This document shows, piece by piece, positions 1 to 10,304 of a stretch of 64,000 nucleotides of DNA. A program made the position numbers and the translations under genes. This DNA is from Nereocystis luetkeana (Eukaryota; Sar; Phaeophyceae; Laminariales; Laminariaceae), in contig JARUPZ010000013.1 in the NCBI GenBank assembly GCA_031213475.1, positions 10,022,794-10,086,793 of the forward strand, in the 5' to 3' direction. Numbering within the stretch: the stretch's first letter is position 1; each line of letters opens with the position of its first letter. The notes under the pieces were generated by a model. That model worked only from the letters and a program-made list of their open reading frames with translations, made no database searches and was not told the origin of the DNA.

Positions 1-1060
1 TCTGCTGCTGGGCATGACCCAGGAGCCGGGAGAACAAGCCTAAAAGAACCGCACGGGGAACTCCTTCGAGCAGTGTGCTACCAAATGACTCGTGGTATAC
101 CCAGGCTTTGAGATTGTTCATCATCGGCTTCCACTCAATGTTTTCTCTAAATAAGGTTTTGGGTCACTTACCAATAGTGTAGAGCTCCTCAGGTCAAGTG
201 GGGAGCCTCATAATAGTTAGGTGCTATATTGCACCCCCCCACAGTAAACACGCGTCGATCTAGGGAGCGCGTTTGCACACAGTAGGTTAAACCCTCTCTG
301 CCTGACACGTCTCCTTTGGCACTGGGGAACTACCGAACACGATCTTGTTGGAACAATAGTATTCCGCGTATGCCTAGGCCGTATGAGTATTGGTCGGGTC
401 GCCCCTTCGTGATTGGCCAAGGTCGGTGTGTGGGTGACGTAAATAGCTCCTTGAGGGAGACCCAGGTGCTCTCCGAACCTCTATCGCAGTAGAACGTTGA
501 GCAACACCGCTGGCGCCGGCATGCGGTACGTGGAACCACGCCAAAACGTACCAGGGTACACCCAGGAGGGCGGAATACGCGTGCAGACATACATGCTCGG
601 TTTGAAGCTGAAGGGAGCATACCTTCTTTCCCTTGTCCTGGAGATCTGCGACTTGAGGAGTAGGAATAGTCGATATCGTAGATTTCAACGTCGTATAGAT
701 CCCCCTCTCCACTTTACCCGGGAATAGGCGAACCTGTTGAAAGAAAGCAAACGATATGACAGGGGGGAGGATATTCAGAACAGACGTTGGGCCCGAAAAC
801 CATGTATCCCCTCATGTTTATACTAGAGTTGTACCCGTCGGCGGGTACACGATATCTCCGGACCATTTTAGATCTATCTGGGGTACCCGTGGGCGCCTGG
901 GCTGTGCGCGTACGCGGGTACCCGGGCGGGCACCCGGACAACATACAGAGCAGTTTTCGGGCGTGAATACGGGCGTGAGCACAGGATAGTGCGCATAAAA
1001 TAACGCGAAAGAATGGGCATGGATCTGGGGGCGAGGATGGCACTATATTCATGTGCTTTG
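1..1060. other. Unassigned stretch
   Basis: No coding region can be defended here. All frames are short and mutually overlapping. A partial copy of a small hairpin motif (GAGCTCCTCA...GAGCCTC) sits near 182-212 and recurs at about 9553, 11530 and 37505. From about 820 the sequence becomes rich in GGGTACCCG words, annotated separately. Confidence 0.5.
820..935. repeat. GGGTACCCG palindrome cluster, copy 1
   Basis: Clustered KpnI/SmaI-like words (GGGTACC, GGTACCCGGG) are visible between a TACTAGAGTTGTACCC motif and a GC-rich end. The cluster at 2195-2345 carries the reverse complement of the same edge motif (GGTACAACTCTAGT), so the two clusters are inverted relatives. Function is unknown. The palindromes would form local hairpins. 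Confidence 0.55.
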
Positions 1061-1788
1061 TGTTCGCTCGCTCCTCTCCCCCTGGGAATCATTATTTTAG
1101 AACGGATTACAGTAATATATGGCAATTCTCGGACATAAAACACGATGACGACACGTGATATCAATGCGCCACGCAGCCCCCAAGACCTACAGCAATAAGG
1201 GACAGGACATCTTGTCTAGGCTGGATTTCTCATTTGAGAACGGGTGCCTTCTACACTACCTTCAGTAAAACGACTACCGTAATTCTCATTCTCCTGCACA
1301 ACCCAGCCTGCTCGTCTTGTTGCTCGTTTTCTTATCGGGTGTCCTCTCCTGAGTCCAATCTACTGGTGGGGCGTACTAACTGTCGGGTACATGGAACCCG
1401 TGATTTTCCATTAAAAAATCTAGTGTTCGCTCGCTCCTCTCCCCCTGGGAATCATTATTTTAGAACGGATTACAGTAATATATGGCAATTCTCGGACATA
1501 AAACACGATGACGACACGTGATATCAATGCGCCACGCAGCCCCCAAGACCTACAGCAATAAGGGACAGGACATCTTGTCTAGGCTGGATTTCTCATTTGA
1601 GAACGGGTGCCTTCTACACTACCTTCAGTAAAACGACTACCGTAATTCTCATTCTCCTGCACAACCCAGCCTGCTCGTCTTGTTGCTCGTTTTCTTATCG
1701 GGTGTCCTCTCCTGAGTCCAATCTACTGGTGGGGCGTACTAACTGTCGGTTACATGGAACCCGTGATTTTCCATTAAAAAATCTAGTG
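1061..1788. repeat. 363-bp tandem duplication, two copies
   Basis: The block 1061-1423 is repeated head to tail at 1424-1786, and the next two bases are shared. Reading both copies side by side I see a single difference (GTCGGGTAC versus GTCGGTTAC, near 1386 and 1749). The near identity means a very recent duplication or an assembly artefact. The unit length is a multiple of three, so an open frame starting near 1234 reappears at 1597. That frame has no recognisable domain and is probably not a gene. Confidence 0.93.
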
Positions 1789-2194
1789 AACGCCTTCCGG
1801 GGCGTTGCGATTGTGCAGGCATGAAAAGGCGACTCAGGGCGTTTCCTACACGGCCGGGACGTTTTTCGCATTTTTGTTTTTAAGAGGGGGCGCGTTCACT
1901 CCGGATTATGCTCGTTTTAGCCGAAAATAGCCCCCCGGGGCGTTTACTCTGGGCGGGCGCGATGTTTAAGAGCAGTATTCCGATACGTCCCCCCGGTGCG
2001 ATATCCCTCACATGCAGCCATACTACTGAAATCCTATATAAGATCTGAGAAAAAACAACCGTCAGGGTCTCCCACACTCACGGTGCATCAGACCCGGTGC
2101 GACGCCCCTCCCCAAACCTCCCAGAGGTGGGCGTGTTGGATAACCTGGCAGCTTCTTCTGAGGTCGTTTAGAGGGTGATTTACGTGTTCCCGGT
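1789..2194. other. Unassigned stretch
   Basis: GC-rich then mixed sequence with short overlapping open frames only. A TATATAAG word lies near 2034 but no gene follows that I can support. Confidence 0.4.
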
Positions 2195-2345
2195 GAGATC
2201 TCATCGGGTACCCGGGTACCCGGATCGAATTACCCGACGGGTAATAATAGGTCCTACCCGTACCCGAATGGGCAGTGAGAGGTCCGGGTACTGCCCTGTC
2301 GGATACCCGGGAAGTAGACTAAAGGGGTACAACTCTAGTTATACA
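2195..2345. repeat. GGGTACCCG palindrome cluster, copy 2
   Basis: Repeated GGGTACCCGGGTACCCG-type words and a terminal GGTACAACTCTAGTTATAC motif that mirrors the edge of the 820-935 cluster in inverted orientation. Similar words return at 63430-63540. Confidence 0.55.
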
Positions 2346-2920
2346 CACCATATTCGGTTCTGAATACTGGGTTCCCCCGCAATAGTTCATAAGCGAACGA
2401 AATCACAGCAGACCAGAAGCCGACTCTGTGAGTGTGAAACAAACCGCTTATTTAATATAATGCATACCCTGTAACGGTCAAGCAAACCGTGGAAAATTAA
2501 TGGCCTTCAAGCCCTGCTATATAAGCAGTCTACAATGAAACTATGACCCCCGACAAGTCGGGTTGTGGGGTGGAAACGCAGGAGGGCGTCTCCCAGAACT
2601 TGAAGGTCAAACGCCCATCTTGGGCAGCAGGCATACGCACGTTATTGGGCCGTACCCAACGCGGCATGGGCCCGACTACGTACCCTCCATTATGCACAAA
2701 ACGGGAATGGAAACGACGTATATATCATACCAGGTATCCCCCTGTGTTTATACACTCCATATTTCGTTCTGAATACTATCGATGTATTCCTCCGCGATAG
2801 TTGATAAACAGACGGGATCACAGCAGGTCAAAAACCGACTCTGGGTGTGAAACAAACGGGTTATTCAATGTGATGAATACCCTGTAGTGATTCCAAGTAA
2901 CCCGCGGGAAATTAATGGTA
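2340..2920. repeat. Diverged ~410-bp tandem pair
   Basis: The segment starting TTATACACACCATATTCGG (about 2340-2505) reappears with many substitutions at about 2750-2920. Both copies share the landmarks TCTGAATACT, ATCACAGCAG, GTGTGAAACAAAC, ATACCCTGTA and GGAAATTAATGG in the same order. The spacing is close to 410 bp. The pair is older than the 363-bp duplication upstream. Confidence 0.75.
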
Positions 2921-2943
2921 TTTCAATGTGTGTGTACACTTAC

Positions 2944-3430
2944 TTATGAACATTTGTTGGGGGACTTGGTTCTATCGGTTGGCGTGCGTTGAAAAATGAA
3001 TCGTGTGGTGAAGTAAATTAACCCACACCCACTACGTACAAGCAGTGTCTGTATTTGGTGAAATCGACTTTGATGTCCACTCACCATCGATCTGCCACTC
3101 ACTCCCAGGTAGTGCCCAGGACGGGCTGGTACCAGGTACCTACCCCCGTGGCAGGCACCGAGAAGTCTCCGATGGCGCGGGCGCACCCAGGCCCCGTCCA
3201 CAACCCGCTGCACTCGCTCGTTCCAGTCAATGTGTTGCATATATATGCTACTGTCTCGGGAGTCGCATCGGAGACATTGCATTTTCATGGAATAGGAGGG
3301 TATTGGGGAAGTTGTCAGAACGTTTCCCTTGTCAGGTGCGACACAGATTACCCCCGAAGTCCTCGAGCTGAGCCTCTTGCCGTTGATACAAGCCTCACCC
3401 TCCTGTTGTGTGAAATGTCCGACGCTACTA
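2944..3430 (-). CDS. Possible exon, unknown product
   Basis: On the minus strand a frame stays open from about 3490 to 2944. It follows an acceptor-like CACAACAG at about 3431 and begins EGEACINGKRLSSRTSG. The opposite strand is also open for about 160 codons (3055-3534), so orientation is uncertain. It could be a 3' exon of the cysteine-rich gene on this strand, or chance openness in GC-rich DNA. No domain is recognised. Confidence 0.22.
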
Positions 3431-3794
3431 TGCGGTGTCTGGGTAGACGGACCGATTCGCGTAGGAGGTCGATTCGAACACCACGAGTTGTACGGTCACA
3501 TAATGTTTGCTTTGCTCAGTTTCGCTCTATATAAGCTTCCATCAATTCCCACGTAAGCAACGGAAGCTGCCACGATCTTCCATGAAAGTAAGTTTACTTC
3601 CACCATGGTTTAACCTGGCACTAAAAATATATATATACCTGGTATATATATTGTGGAGGACCCGAGTTGCATCACCAGCTGCCCTGAGAACGACATCATT
3701 TGGGTGTGTATTCTTGTGTCAGCGAAGCATCGGAAAATGGGTTGCGTCTTCTACGGCAAAAACCACTGGCACCCTATTTGTCCCTCAGTCGCAC

Positions 3795-3891
3795 TTAACC
3801 CTTTTAGAACCGCGGTCCCGTTTTGGGGACAATCCACTCAAAATTCAAGTAGTTTGTCCCCTAAACGGGACTGCGGTTCTAAAGGGGTTAA
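3795..3891. mobile_element. Hairpin MITE, family H, copy 1
   Basis: An almost perfect inverted repeat. The left arm starts TTAACCCTTTTAGAACCG and the right arm ends with its complement, GGTTCTAAAGGGGTTAA. The AT-rich loop contains AAATTCAAGTAG. Copies of similar size and the same loop word occur at 6740-6831 and 19259-19353. There is no coding capacity. It is a non-autonomous foldback element or hairpin RNA source. Confidence 0.8.
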
Positions 3892-4036
3892 AAGTTGTTG
3901 CACTTAAAAACTCAGCTCCCTAAAGCTTTAGGTGGGGGCTTTACATTTTTGCCTTTGAATGCGTCCCTCCAGTTTGCGTGAAGCGATTGATTTTCTTCCT
4001 ATATATAGCAATTGCGAGATAGGCTAGAGCACCGAA

Positions 4037-4179
4037 ATAAGGTTTTTCTCTCCCGTTGTCGCAGTCTACTGCGCAGGTCTTGGTGCCGTTTGCCTGGATG
4101 CGCTGGATCATGATTCGAGACGGGCCGTTTAGGGCGTACTGGTTTCCATTGTACCGGACGATGGGGATGAACCCGCAGC
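4037..4179 (-). CDS. Exon, GCGFIPIVRYNGNQY segment
   Basis: It follows an acceptor (TGAAACAG) and reads GCGFIPIVRYNGNQYALNGP then a segment ending NGTKTCAVDCDNGRE. The alternation of hydrophobic and polar residues and the paired cysteines look like a beta-rich extracellular domain. The end is uncertain: one donor candidate (GCA|GTAGAC) falls at 4070, another near 4037. The tail NGTKTCA resembles SGTETCT at the same place in the exon at about 8.0 kb, which hints at a repeated module. The family is not recognised. Confidence 0.5.
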
Positions 4180-4441
4180 CTGTTTCAGAATCCCCCAGGC
4201 AAGTCGATCGCATTTATTTGCGACACACTGAATGTTAGCAAACCCCGGCAGGGGACTGCTGCTGGCGACAGGCCGCGTACAATCACAAAACGGGCCAGTT
4301 TTCCCGTTCTCCTGCTGAGTGTTGGTTCGACCGTGTTTTTGAAGCAAAAGGTCTTTTCTCCCAATTTTTTTTAAACTGTCGGGATGATACCAGACAAGTG
4401 CGAACGGCGAGACGGGATACTACAGTACATACACGTACAAT

Positions 4442-4655
4442 ATTGCGGGGGGCCAAAGGAAATAGGACCTACGTTTGTTGTGAGTTAGGGGATCCCCTAA
4501 GATATGAGGGGTTCCCATAATATAAGGCGAAAGGTATCCTCTAACTAGGGGGACCCCCTACCCCGCAACATACGTTTCACAAAAAAGCTATATGTTTACC
4601 CATTTTTACTAACAATATATGGTCCTACCTGGTATATACTACGGCCCCCCGTAAT
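4442..4655. mobile_element. MITE, family G (ATTACGGGGG ends), long copy
   Basis: The ends ATTGCGGGGGGCC and GGCCCCCCGTAAT are inverted. The right half contains TATATGTTTACCCATTTTT and AATATATGGTCCT, shared with the copies at 7384-7493 and 18361-18467. This copy is about 100 bp longer, with an internal insertion that includes runs of GGATCCCCTAAG-like sequence and a TACCTGGTA word near the right end. Non-coding. Confidence 0.75.
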
Positions 4656-5012
4656 GACAAGAGCACATAAAAATGGAGGATTTGCATGCGTGTGACCGAA
4701 ATCCCCAGAATTGTTTCCCTTCCTCTTGTTGTGCCACAATTAGTGGATATACAATACAGGTAGCTCAAGTCATCAATGTACTTACAGTAGTAGTTCGTGC
4801 ATGCTTGACTTGGATAAATGAGTGTGCCCTTGAGGTGGGAACTACTGTAGTAATGAATCGTCATGCTTACACAACTCAAGTCAATACAATAACTTATTTC
4901 AGTCACCCATACACACCCCCTGGTGATGTTTTGAAATTTTCGTGAAGTTCATAGCACTCAGTTCTGTACTCCATTGTGGTGCGCCTGGTGTGCACGAAGG
5001 GGAATTCACAAC
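4656..5012. other. Probable intron
   Basis: No supported exon. Several ACTACTGTAGTA-like words are present (near 4787 and 4841). The stretch lies between candidate exons of the minus-strand gene. Confidence 0.35.
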
Positions 5013-5219
5013 CTGCCTCGGCGTTCAGAAGCAGCAACATGCAACGTACCCCTTTCAGCCCCAGCCTGTGAGCTAAGGCGGGCATCCGACTCGCCCCCAA
5101 GCGCACTCGCCGGGGCCCAACGCAAACATGTCAGCGCCATCGAAACGGTCGGTGCTTCAAGGGACAAATTCATATCTCCGTCTCCAGTAGCAACATCGAC
5201 GGTGCGGTAAAGGTGAGAA
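5013..5219 (-). CDS. Exon, RTVDVATGDGDMNLSLEAP segment
   Basis: Begins after ATGCAG and ends at GAGGCAG|GTTGTG, 207 bp. The reading frame gives SHLYRTVDVATGDGDMNLSL, then a segment containing SMALTCLRWAP, and ends HVAASERRGR. The beta-like spacing and lack of stops suggest a real exon of the minus-strand gene. The family is not recognised. Both splice borders match consensus. Confidence 0.55.
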
Positions 5220-5282
5220 CTGCATACGGTATATCATTGCATCACACAACACAGCATCATGTAATGCTGCCAGGTACATGAC

Positions 5283-5438
5283 ATGACATCACGTTACATA
5301 GCATTACATAGTTGGTATCACATCACACTACATTGCATATCGCATCACATTACATCATATAATATATTACAATATAATATTATGTCATATCATATCACAT
5401 CACATCACATCACCTCACATCACATCACATCGCATCAC
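5283..5438. repeat. CATCA-type pentanucleotide microsatellite
   Basis: A run of imperfect CATCA/CATCG/CATTA units, densest at 5395-5436. It lies directly against the splice donor of the next minus-strand exon, within the inferred intron. Confidence 0.85.
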
Positions 5439-5558
5439 CTGCAGGCCGGTTTCGGTGCTGACGGCGTTTCCTTCGGCGAACACGAAGCACCCTGTCTCAA
5501 ACACCACATCTGTATCGTTGGCCAGCGTGTGTAAGGTCGGATGCGAGCGGGTCAATCC
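5439..5558 (-). CDS. Exon, LANDTDVVFETGCFVFAEGN segment
   Basis: 40 codons in frame between ATATAG|GGA and CTGCAG|GTGATG. It begins GLTRSHPTLHTLANDTDVVF and continues ETGCFVFAEGNAVSTETGLQ. The sequence is strongly protein-like (few low-complexity residues, one cysteine). It belongs with the neighbouring minus-strand exons by spacing and style. The domain is not recognised. The donor lies next to the CATCA microsatellite, which could influence splicing. Confidence 0.6.
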
Positions 5559-5950
5559 CTATATCCCTCGGTGCCGCGCTCTTTGAAGAGGGTATCCGAT
5601 ACCACTTGCAACTCAACACAACCAAATATTATGGTATCCCCTCTCCCCCATTGCAGGATTATGGTTTGTAGCAATCGTCCTCTCGTCATACCTGACAGGC
5701 GTTATCGCCTGCTTTCCTGATGAGCAACTTGCCCCTTCATTCAGAAGACATCTGATCTGGCGAGGCAAGCAGCAACTACTGCAATACAAGTGCACATAAC
5801 ATCTAACATCGTCAAGCACCTCGTGTGAGTGACCAGAGCAGAACCAAAGGCATCCACCTGCTTGCAGCAATCGACCCCTAGATCCATACTGCGATGCATA
5901 TGGCACACACGTGCGCGTTCGGCTCTACAACAACGGGTACGGCTGCTTAC

Positions 5951-6130
5951 ATAGGCAACGTCGGCGTCCCAATCAGCGAGGCGCCAGCCAGCGGGCACGG
6001 CACGGAAGTTTCTTTCGAGGTACATGACAAGTCGTCGTACTCGTAGCCTGCCACCTCAGCGTTGTCGATCGTCGCATAGTCTTCGCTGTCATACACGCAA
6101 CGCAATAATCGGAGGAATGACCGGGGCGGC
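5951..6130 (-). CDS. Exon, YDSEDYATIDNAEVAGYEYD segment
   Basis: Ends at a strong donor, CCTAT|GTAAGC. The frame reads CVYDSEDYATIDNAEVAGYE, then a segment ending SVPCPLAGASLIGTPTLP. The acidic/tyrosine-rich then cysteine/proline pattern resembles an extracellular protein. The 5' border is unclear because no good acceptor is seen close to 6130. An in-frame TAA lies a few codons further upstream. Confidence 0.5.
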
Positions 6131-6250
6131 AAGGCGTTAATGGCTTTTTTTTAACGAAACTGTACACCGCTGAAGTCGCGTAAAGAAGTATCTCGACTGT
6201 CTGTACACGGAATATCGTCGCAAATATATATCCAAACGTCGTACGTGCAG

Positions 6251-6464
6251 TGTTTTTTTATTTGATAGTGGTCAAAATGACGCTTCCATGGTACAGGTTA
6301 AGACGTGGGGTGAGGATAGCAAACCGAACACCATCTATCTCGTATCTCGTGCACGAGTGCGGGATAATACGTTACCCGGCAGGTTGGAGCAAACGGGACA
6401 ATATGGACGGATTTCCTTCGCAAACTATCACCCACTCATACCCTCGGCACGTATATACCCGGAA
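6251..6464 (+). CDS. Plus-strand exon-like island 1
   Basis: Bounded by CGTGCAG (acceptor) and CCGGAA|GTAAGT (donor). After one leftover base it encodes 71 codons beginning VFLFDSGQNDASMVQVKTWG, with TIYLVSRARVRDN and GQYGRISFANYHPLIP further on. It ends on a codon boundary, compatible in phase with the island at 7051. It lies on the strand opposite to the cysteine-rich gene, in one of its inferred introns, so it would be a nested gene or a relic. The family is not recognised. Confidence 0.4.
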
Positions 6465-6739
6465 GTAAGTGTCGTCTCCTAAAAACAAACGTTGATTTAT
6501 TCGCACTTCCGGTGGCCCAGAACATACATACATGGTCTCCCATTTAAATTTAGTACAAGTGGGGTCTCAGTGGGTGAAGTTATTCAAACAGTGACTAGGG
6601 TTTGTGTTCCTTTATTCCATTTTTTTGTAGGAGACGATACCCAGACAATGTGCGCACCGGTATAGTGGTTATTTTCGTATCCGATGCCGCACGCTGTAGT
6701 CTGTCTCTCCGATACCACTGCTTATGAATGAGATGGGGG

Positions 6740-6831
6740 TTACCCTTTTACGGCCCCAGGAGAATACCCCACACAAATTCCAAGTGTTTTTCCTTGACAC
6801 CTTGTGGGTAATTATTGAGTAAAGGGGCTAA
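6740..6831. mobile_element. Hairpin MITE, family H, copy 2
   Basis: Left end TTACCCTTTTACGG and right end GTAAAGGGGCTAA are imperfect inverted repeats. The centre AAATTCCAAGTG matches the loop of the copies at 3795 and 19259. It is more diverged than copy 1. Confidence 0.6.
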
Positions 6832-7050
6832 GCCAGCCAACGCGACGTCGTCCCCGCATCCCTCCGGTGTGCGGCACTATATCTTGACCCGAAGAAAATT
6901 TAAGGGAAGTAAATGAACGTATACGCTCGGCCCACTTCCGGTGACACCTTCCTTCCTTTATGTCCTTGAGTATCAATGTTGCCTCATTCTCGGAGTTTAC
7001 TTCTCTCTCCGTTCTGCGAATAAATTAATTTCCGTGTTTTTTCCCCGCAG

Positions 7051-7167
7051 CAAGTCAGCGGGCGCCAAAACCAACGTGTTTATTTGCACCGCCAACGTTT
7101 ACCCGCCGCGAAACCGAGATACTGGCGAACGGAAAAAATGCTGAAGGAGAGGCTAGCTACGGCAAAG
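7051..7167 (+). CDS. Plus-strand exon-like island 2
   Basis: A polypyrimidine tract and CCCCGCAG precede it, and AAG|GTAGTA follows. The 117 bp give 39 codons in the phase left by the island at 6251-6464, starting QVSGRQNQRVYLHRQRL and ending EKMLKERLATAK, a basic helix-like tail. The two islands together suggest a small plus-strand gene, but no start or terminal exon was found. Confidence 0.38.
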
Positions 7168-7383
7168 GTAGTACTTTTTGGCCAAACTGTCACTAGGACT
7201 GACCGGGCTCCTTAACCGAATATCGTTGGAATACAATTATCGGTTCGTAAAAAATATTCCTGCCATATCTTAGGCTTTGGAATTCCTCATCATGGGGCTC
7301 ACTGTTCGCTTTTTCCCAAAACATTTTTTGAGGTGGGATAGATACATCCTTTACTACAATCAAGTGAGGAAATTCAACTATTT

Positions 7384-7493
7384 ATTACCGGGGACCATAG
7401 TTAAAACGATTTATCTGTGGTATACATAAAAACCTATATATTTAACCATTTCTACAACAATATTTGGTCCTATTAACTATGGTCCCCCGTAAT
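7384..7493. mobile_element. MITE, family G, copy next to a splice donor
   Basis: Left end ATTACCGGGGACCATAGTTA and right end TAACTATGGTCCCCCGTAAT are inverted. The core GTATACATAAAAACCTATAT matches the 18361 copy. The element begins only about seven bases into the inferred minus-strand intron, after the exon ending at 7501. Confidence 0.85.
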
Positions 7494-7500
7494 AGTCTAC

Positions 7501-7680
7501 CTGGTAGGTGCTACTCCTAAAATAAGGCAAAACACGCGTCTGAAGCACGCACCCGTCAAGGGTGAAAGCGTTGGTGATGTCCGTTCCCGCGCAGGCTCCC
7601 TCAAGCGCGGGCTCGAAAGGGTAGGAGCAGATATCGTCAGTACTGTCGGCGGCACATTCTCCGCACTCGCAAGGACAGTT
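7501..7680 (-). CDS. Exon, Cys-rich NCPCECGECAADSTDD module
   Basis: Exactly 60 codons between AACCACCAG|AAC and TACCAG|GTAGAC. It begins NCPCECGECAADSTDDICSY and includes ACAGTDITNAFTLDGCVLQ. Seven cysteines suggest disulfide-bonded extracellular structure. The first half resembles the spacing of EGF-like or cysteine-knot modules, but no named family is claimed. The donor is embedded in a TACCTGGTA word (plus strand), and a MITE follows directly. Confidence 0.62.
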
Positions 7681-7973
7681 CTGGTGGTTTTCGATAGGCA
7701 GCAAAGGCGGGGGCAGGGGGAAGGGGGGGGTGTGCCTGATTCCATGCATGGGGGGGGGCATGTTGGGGGTATGTCTGGGCGAATGGTGGTGCATGCGTCG
7801 GCATTGTGCAAAATAACTCTAACCATAGCCGTAGAGATTTTAGCTTGCACGCCTTCCGAAAGCTGACTGAGCACGACATTAGGCATGGCCAACCCAATGC
7901 CAACAAACACCGCCTTTGGCACAGTTTGTACTCCGGTGGCTGTGACCACCTTCCCGAACGGAAGCAGACTCAC

Positions 7974-8054
7974 TGTGCAGGTCTCGGTGCCACTGCAGAG
8001 GCCGTCACCGCATACAGCGCCGCAATCTTTGTCGCTCATGAAGCATGACTCAGT
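7974..8054 (-). CDS. Exon, CGAVCGDGLCSGTETC module
   Basis: Starts after CTGTAG and reads TESCFMSDKDCGAVCGDGLC then SGTETC. A consensus donor (ACA|GTGAGT) ends it at 7974, but the frame stays open and protein-like (FGKVVTATGVQTVPKAVFVG) down to about 7820, so a longer exon is possible. The CGDGLC core repeats the CGNGICKE and CGNGVCEP cores of the exons near 12.2 and 11.8 kb. Confidence 0.55.
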
Positions 8055-8915
8055 CTACAGCGGGGCGAGGAGGGGTAAAGACCGGACACCCACAGCGCGG
8101 GAGGTATGGGTGAGCGCAGCCTGCAGCTTCTTGGAGGACCTTTCCACTATAACAGTCGGTCAAGGTTTCGTAACAATCATCTTTGAATTTGCCAAAAGTT
8201 CGCCAGTTGCCAGGCAACAGAAATTACGCCCGAAAGTTCTCAATAAGACGCCATACTCACAGCTCCAAGGTCATACCTCCTGCTCGGTCCTGGAATGGCC
8301 CTACAGACATATCAGGTTCCAACTCGCAGCCTACCATCAACATTTACCTGATATTATGGGTACATGAACATCCCGTGAACACTGATTGCAAACGAAAACC
8401 GTTACGAGAACAGTAGGCGCTATTTTGAATCGGCACGAACCATCCTACTGGTGTGGTTTGGGTTGTTGTTGCTTTCGATGACCTCACGTTACGACGATAT
8501 CGCGAGGGCAGGGGTAGGAGATCGAGGCATTCATGTTGTACGGGTGGCCGTTGTTTGGGTTAAGCTACAGATAGTCTTTGCATGACAATACACCTTCTCT
8601 GACGCCCGCCCAATCTGAACGTCTCGAACTCCTAGACATCGGCGAGAGCGTAGATAGATGCCGAGCGAAACATTTCTGGGGTGTATTTCCAAAGCTTCCT
8701 TCGCCGTGTTTTCCCCCTCTTTGTTATGGAGAAAATGTACCCGGGATTTTATCGCTGGGCGTATCGTACATCACTCGTTATACTGTAGGGAGTTTAAAAC
8801 GGCCATCATCACAGAATAAGGTTGCCGAAACAAGGGCTTGCCGCGGGTGGGAGCAACTCCAGTGCACATACATGCAAGAGGTGGTGGCCTCCATTTGACA
8901 CATGCACAAACCTAC

Positions 8916-8955
8916 CTGGTACACTTCAACGCCGGAGGTTGATCCGTCCATGCTA
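8916..8955 (-). CDS. Possible 40-bp micro-exon
   Basis: Flanked by GTACAG and a strong donor TACCAG|GTAGGT. It encodes about 13 residues (SMDGSTSGVEVYQ). Its donor, like that at 7501, is inside a TACCTGGTA word. It may be a chance pairing of splice-like signals. Confidence 0.25.
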
Positions 8956-9309
8956 CTGTACGTCAACACCGTGCAAAGACTGGCATCCACATTCTAGAGA
9001 GACGATTATATGCAGTGCCAAGCGCATTCGTAGCCCAAGAAGGGTAGGATGGTACGGGGAATACCGGGGATGGGTGTTCCCTCACTGGCCTATCTATGGA
9101 GTAAGAGAGTCGCCCGCATCATTCACCGACAACTGCCCTCAGCATCGAGCAACCCGATCTCTACGCCCCAGCCAATCTACCGCCCACGTGCGCCGGGGCG
9201 TCCCCGAGCAAGAGGAGATAGATGCTGCAGCCAGTTTAGCAGCCCCAACACCCATAGCGATGCTTCAGGTTTGTATACATAGAACCTATTGAATGTGGAA
9301 TTCGATAAG

Positions 9310-9625
9310 CTGCAGTAGAAACATTTTGTTCGCCCCATTCCGACGCGTTCTACAATAATAGAGAGAAATAGCACATTTCCGCCAAAAAGGTTTTCTGAAT
9401 GACAGGGCTCCATACACCCCAAAGTAGTCGGAATGCCAATAATATTGTTTCGAACCAGAACGTAGTAATATACTTGGGCAATGGGATTATTCATCGGGAT
9501 GGAATCTATCTGAGTTTAAAATTTTGCTGAAGACAGATTTCGGGTGAGGTGTAAGCTCCTCGAGTGAGGATGCTCAGAAAATTTAGGGTGAACCTCTGTC
9601 ATCGTAGAACACCTCTTCCCCAAAG
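9310..9625. repeat. Diverged dispersed repeat R, copy 1
   Basis: Shares landmarks with 11320-11605 in the same order: AGCACATTT, TTTCTGAA, GGGATTATTC, TTTTGCTGAAG, TTTCGGGTGAGGT and TTAGGGTGAACCTCT. Both contain a small hairpin, CTCCTC(A/G)AGTGAGG. Both lie in presumed introns of the minus-strand gene. Class unknown. Confidence 0.65.
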
Positions 9626-9965
9626 CAATATTTCCATTTCGTATAGCAGTCATGGTATGTGCGGAATCCCGTCGAGATTTACCCGAGCGTTGATTGGAAG
9701 GTGGGTGTGGGACCCTGCTGTGTGAAGCCACACACTGCAGTCAGTGCACCGCATAAATTTAGGACGGGGTGCAGTATATTGGAACATAATAAAAAACACC
9801 CCTGCCCTTCGGTTATGCTTGCAAATACATGGTTTGAAACACTCAAGCCTCGGGGCACAGCAGACTCTGCAGTATGCACAGACACACGTACCGAGGAGGA
9901 CGATGATACGTCAAGACTCGGGGGAATCTGCGCAGCCCACGGGGCAGACTATCTCGTTTTCGTAC

Positions 9966-10021
9966 CTGCCGGCATCGAAAAAGTTATGCACATTTGGGTC
10001 ATTAGCAGGAGCAACACCTGC
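9966..10021 (-). CDS. Possible exon, GVAPANDPNVHNFFDAG
   Basis: Lies between CTGCAG|GCA and GGCAG|GTACGAA. The frame continues protein-like (YENEIVCPVGCADSPES) to a TGA, so the donor may be further on. It is consistent with the minus-strand gene but weakly bounded. Confidence 0.33.
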
Positions 10022-10304
10022 CTGCAGCAGGCACACATACATGCGGAAGCGGTATTAATCGTAGACTGCCCGGGGTTGTGTTTCCCTTCGTACGTAGCTT
10101 CCGAGGTTCGCCGGGAGCGTTTTCCGCCATCGTAGGAGACGCATGCTACTGCAGAGGAGCACCAATATTTATTTGCCGAGGCTCCTCGCTTGAGATGACA
10201 TAATTCTTACCAATAATAGCCCGAAAACAGGCTTCGAGAAAATGTGAAAGTGCACGCCGATGAACAACCTCTCATGACCTTACGTATTATATTGCGGCAT
10301 TTAA

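Noticed and set aside
2034..3535. TATATAAG words at about 2034, 2518 and 3529 as promoters
   Set aside because: No supported gene starts at a suitable distance on the right strand, and the words lie in or near repeats.
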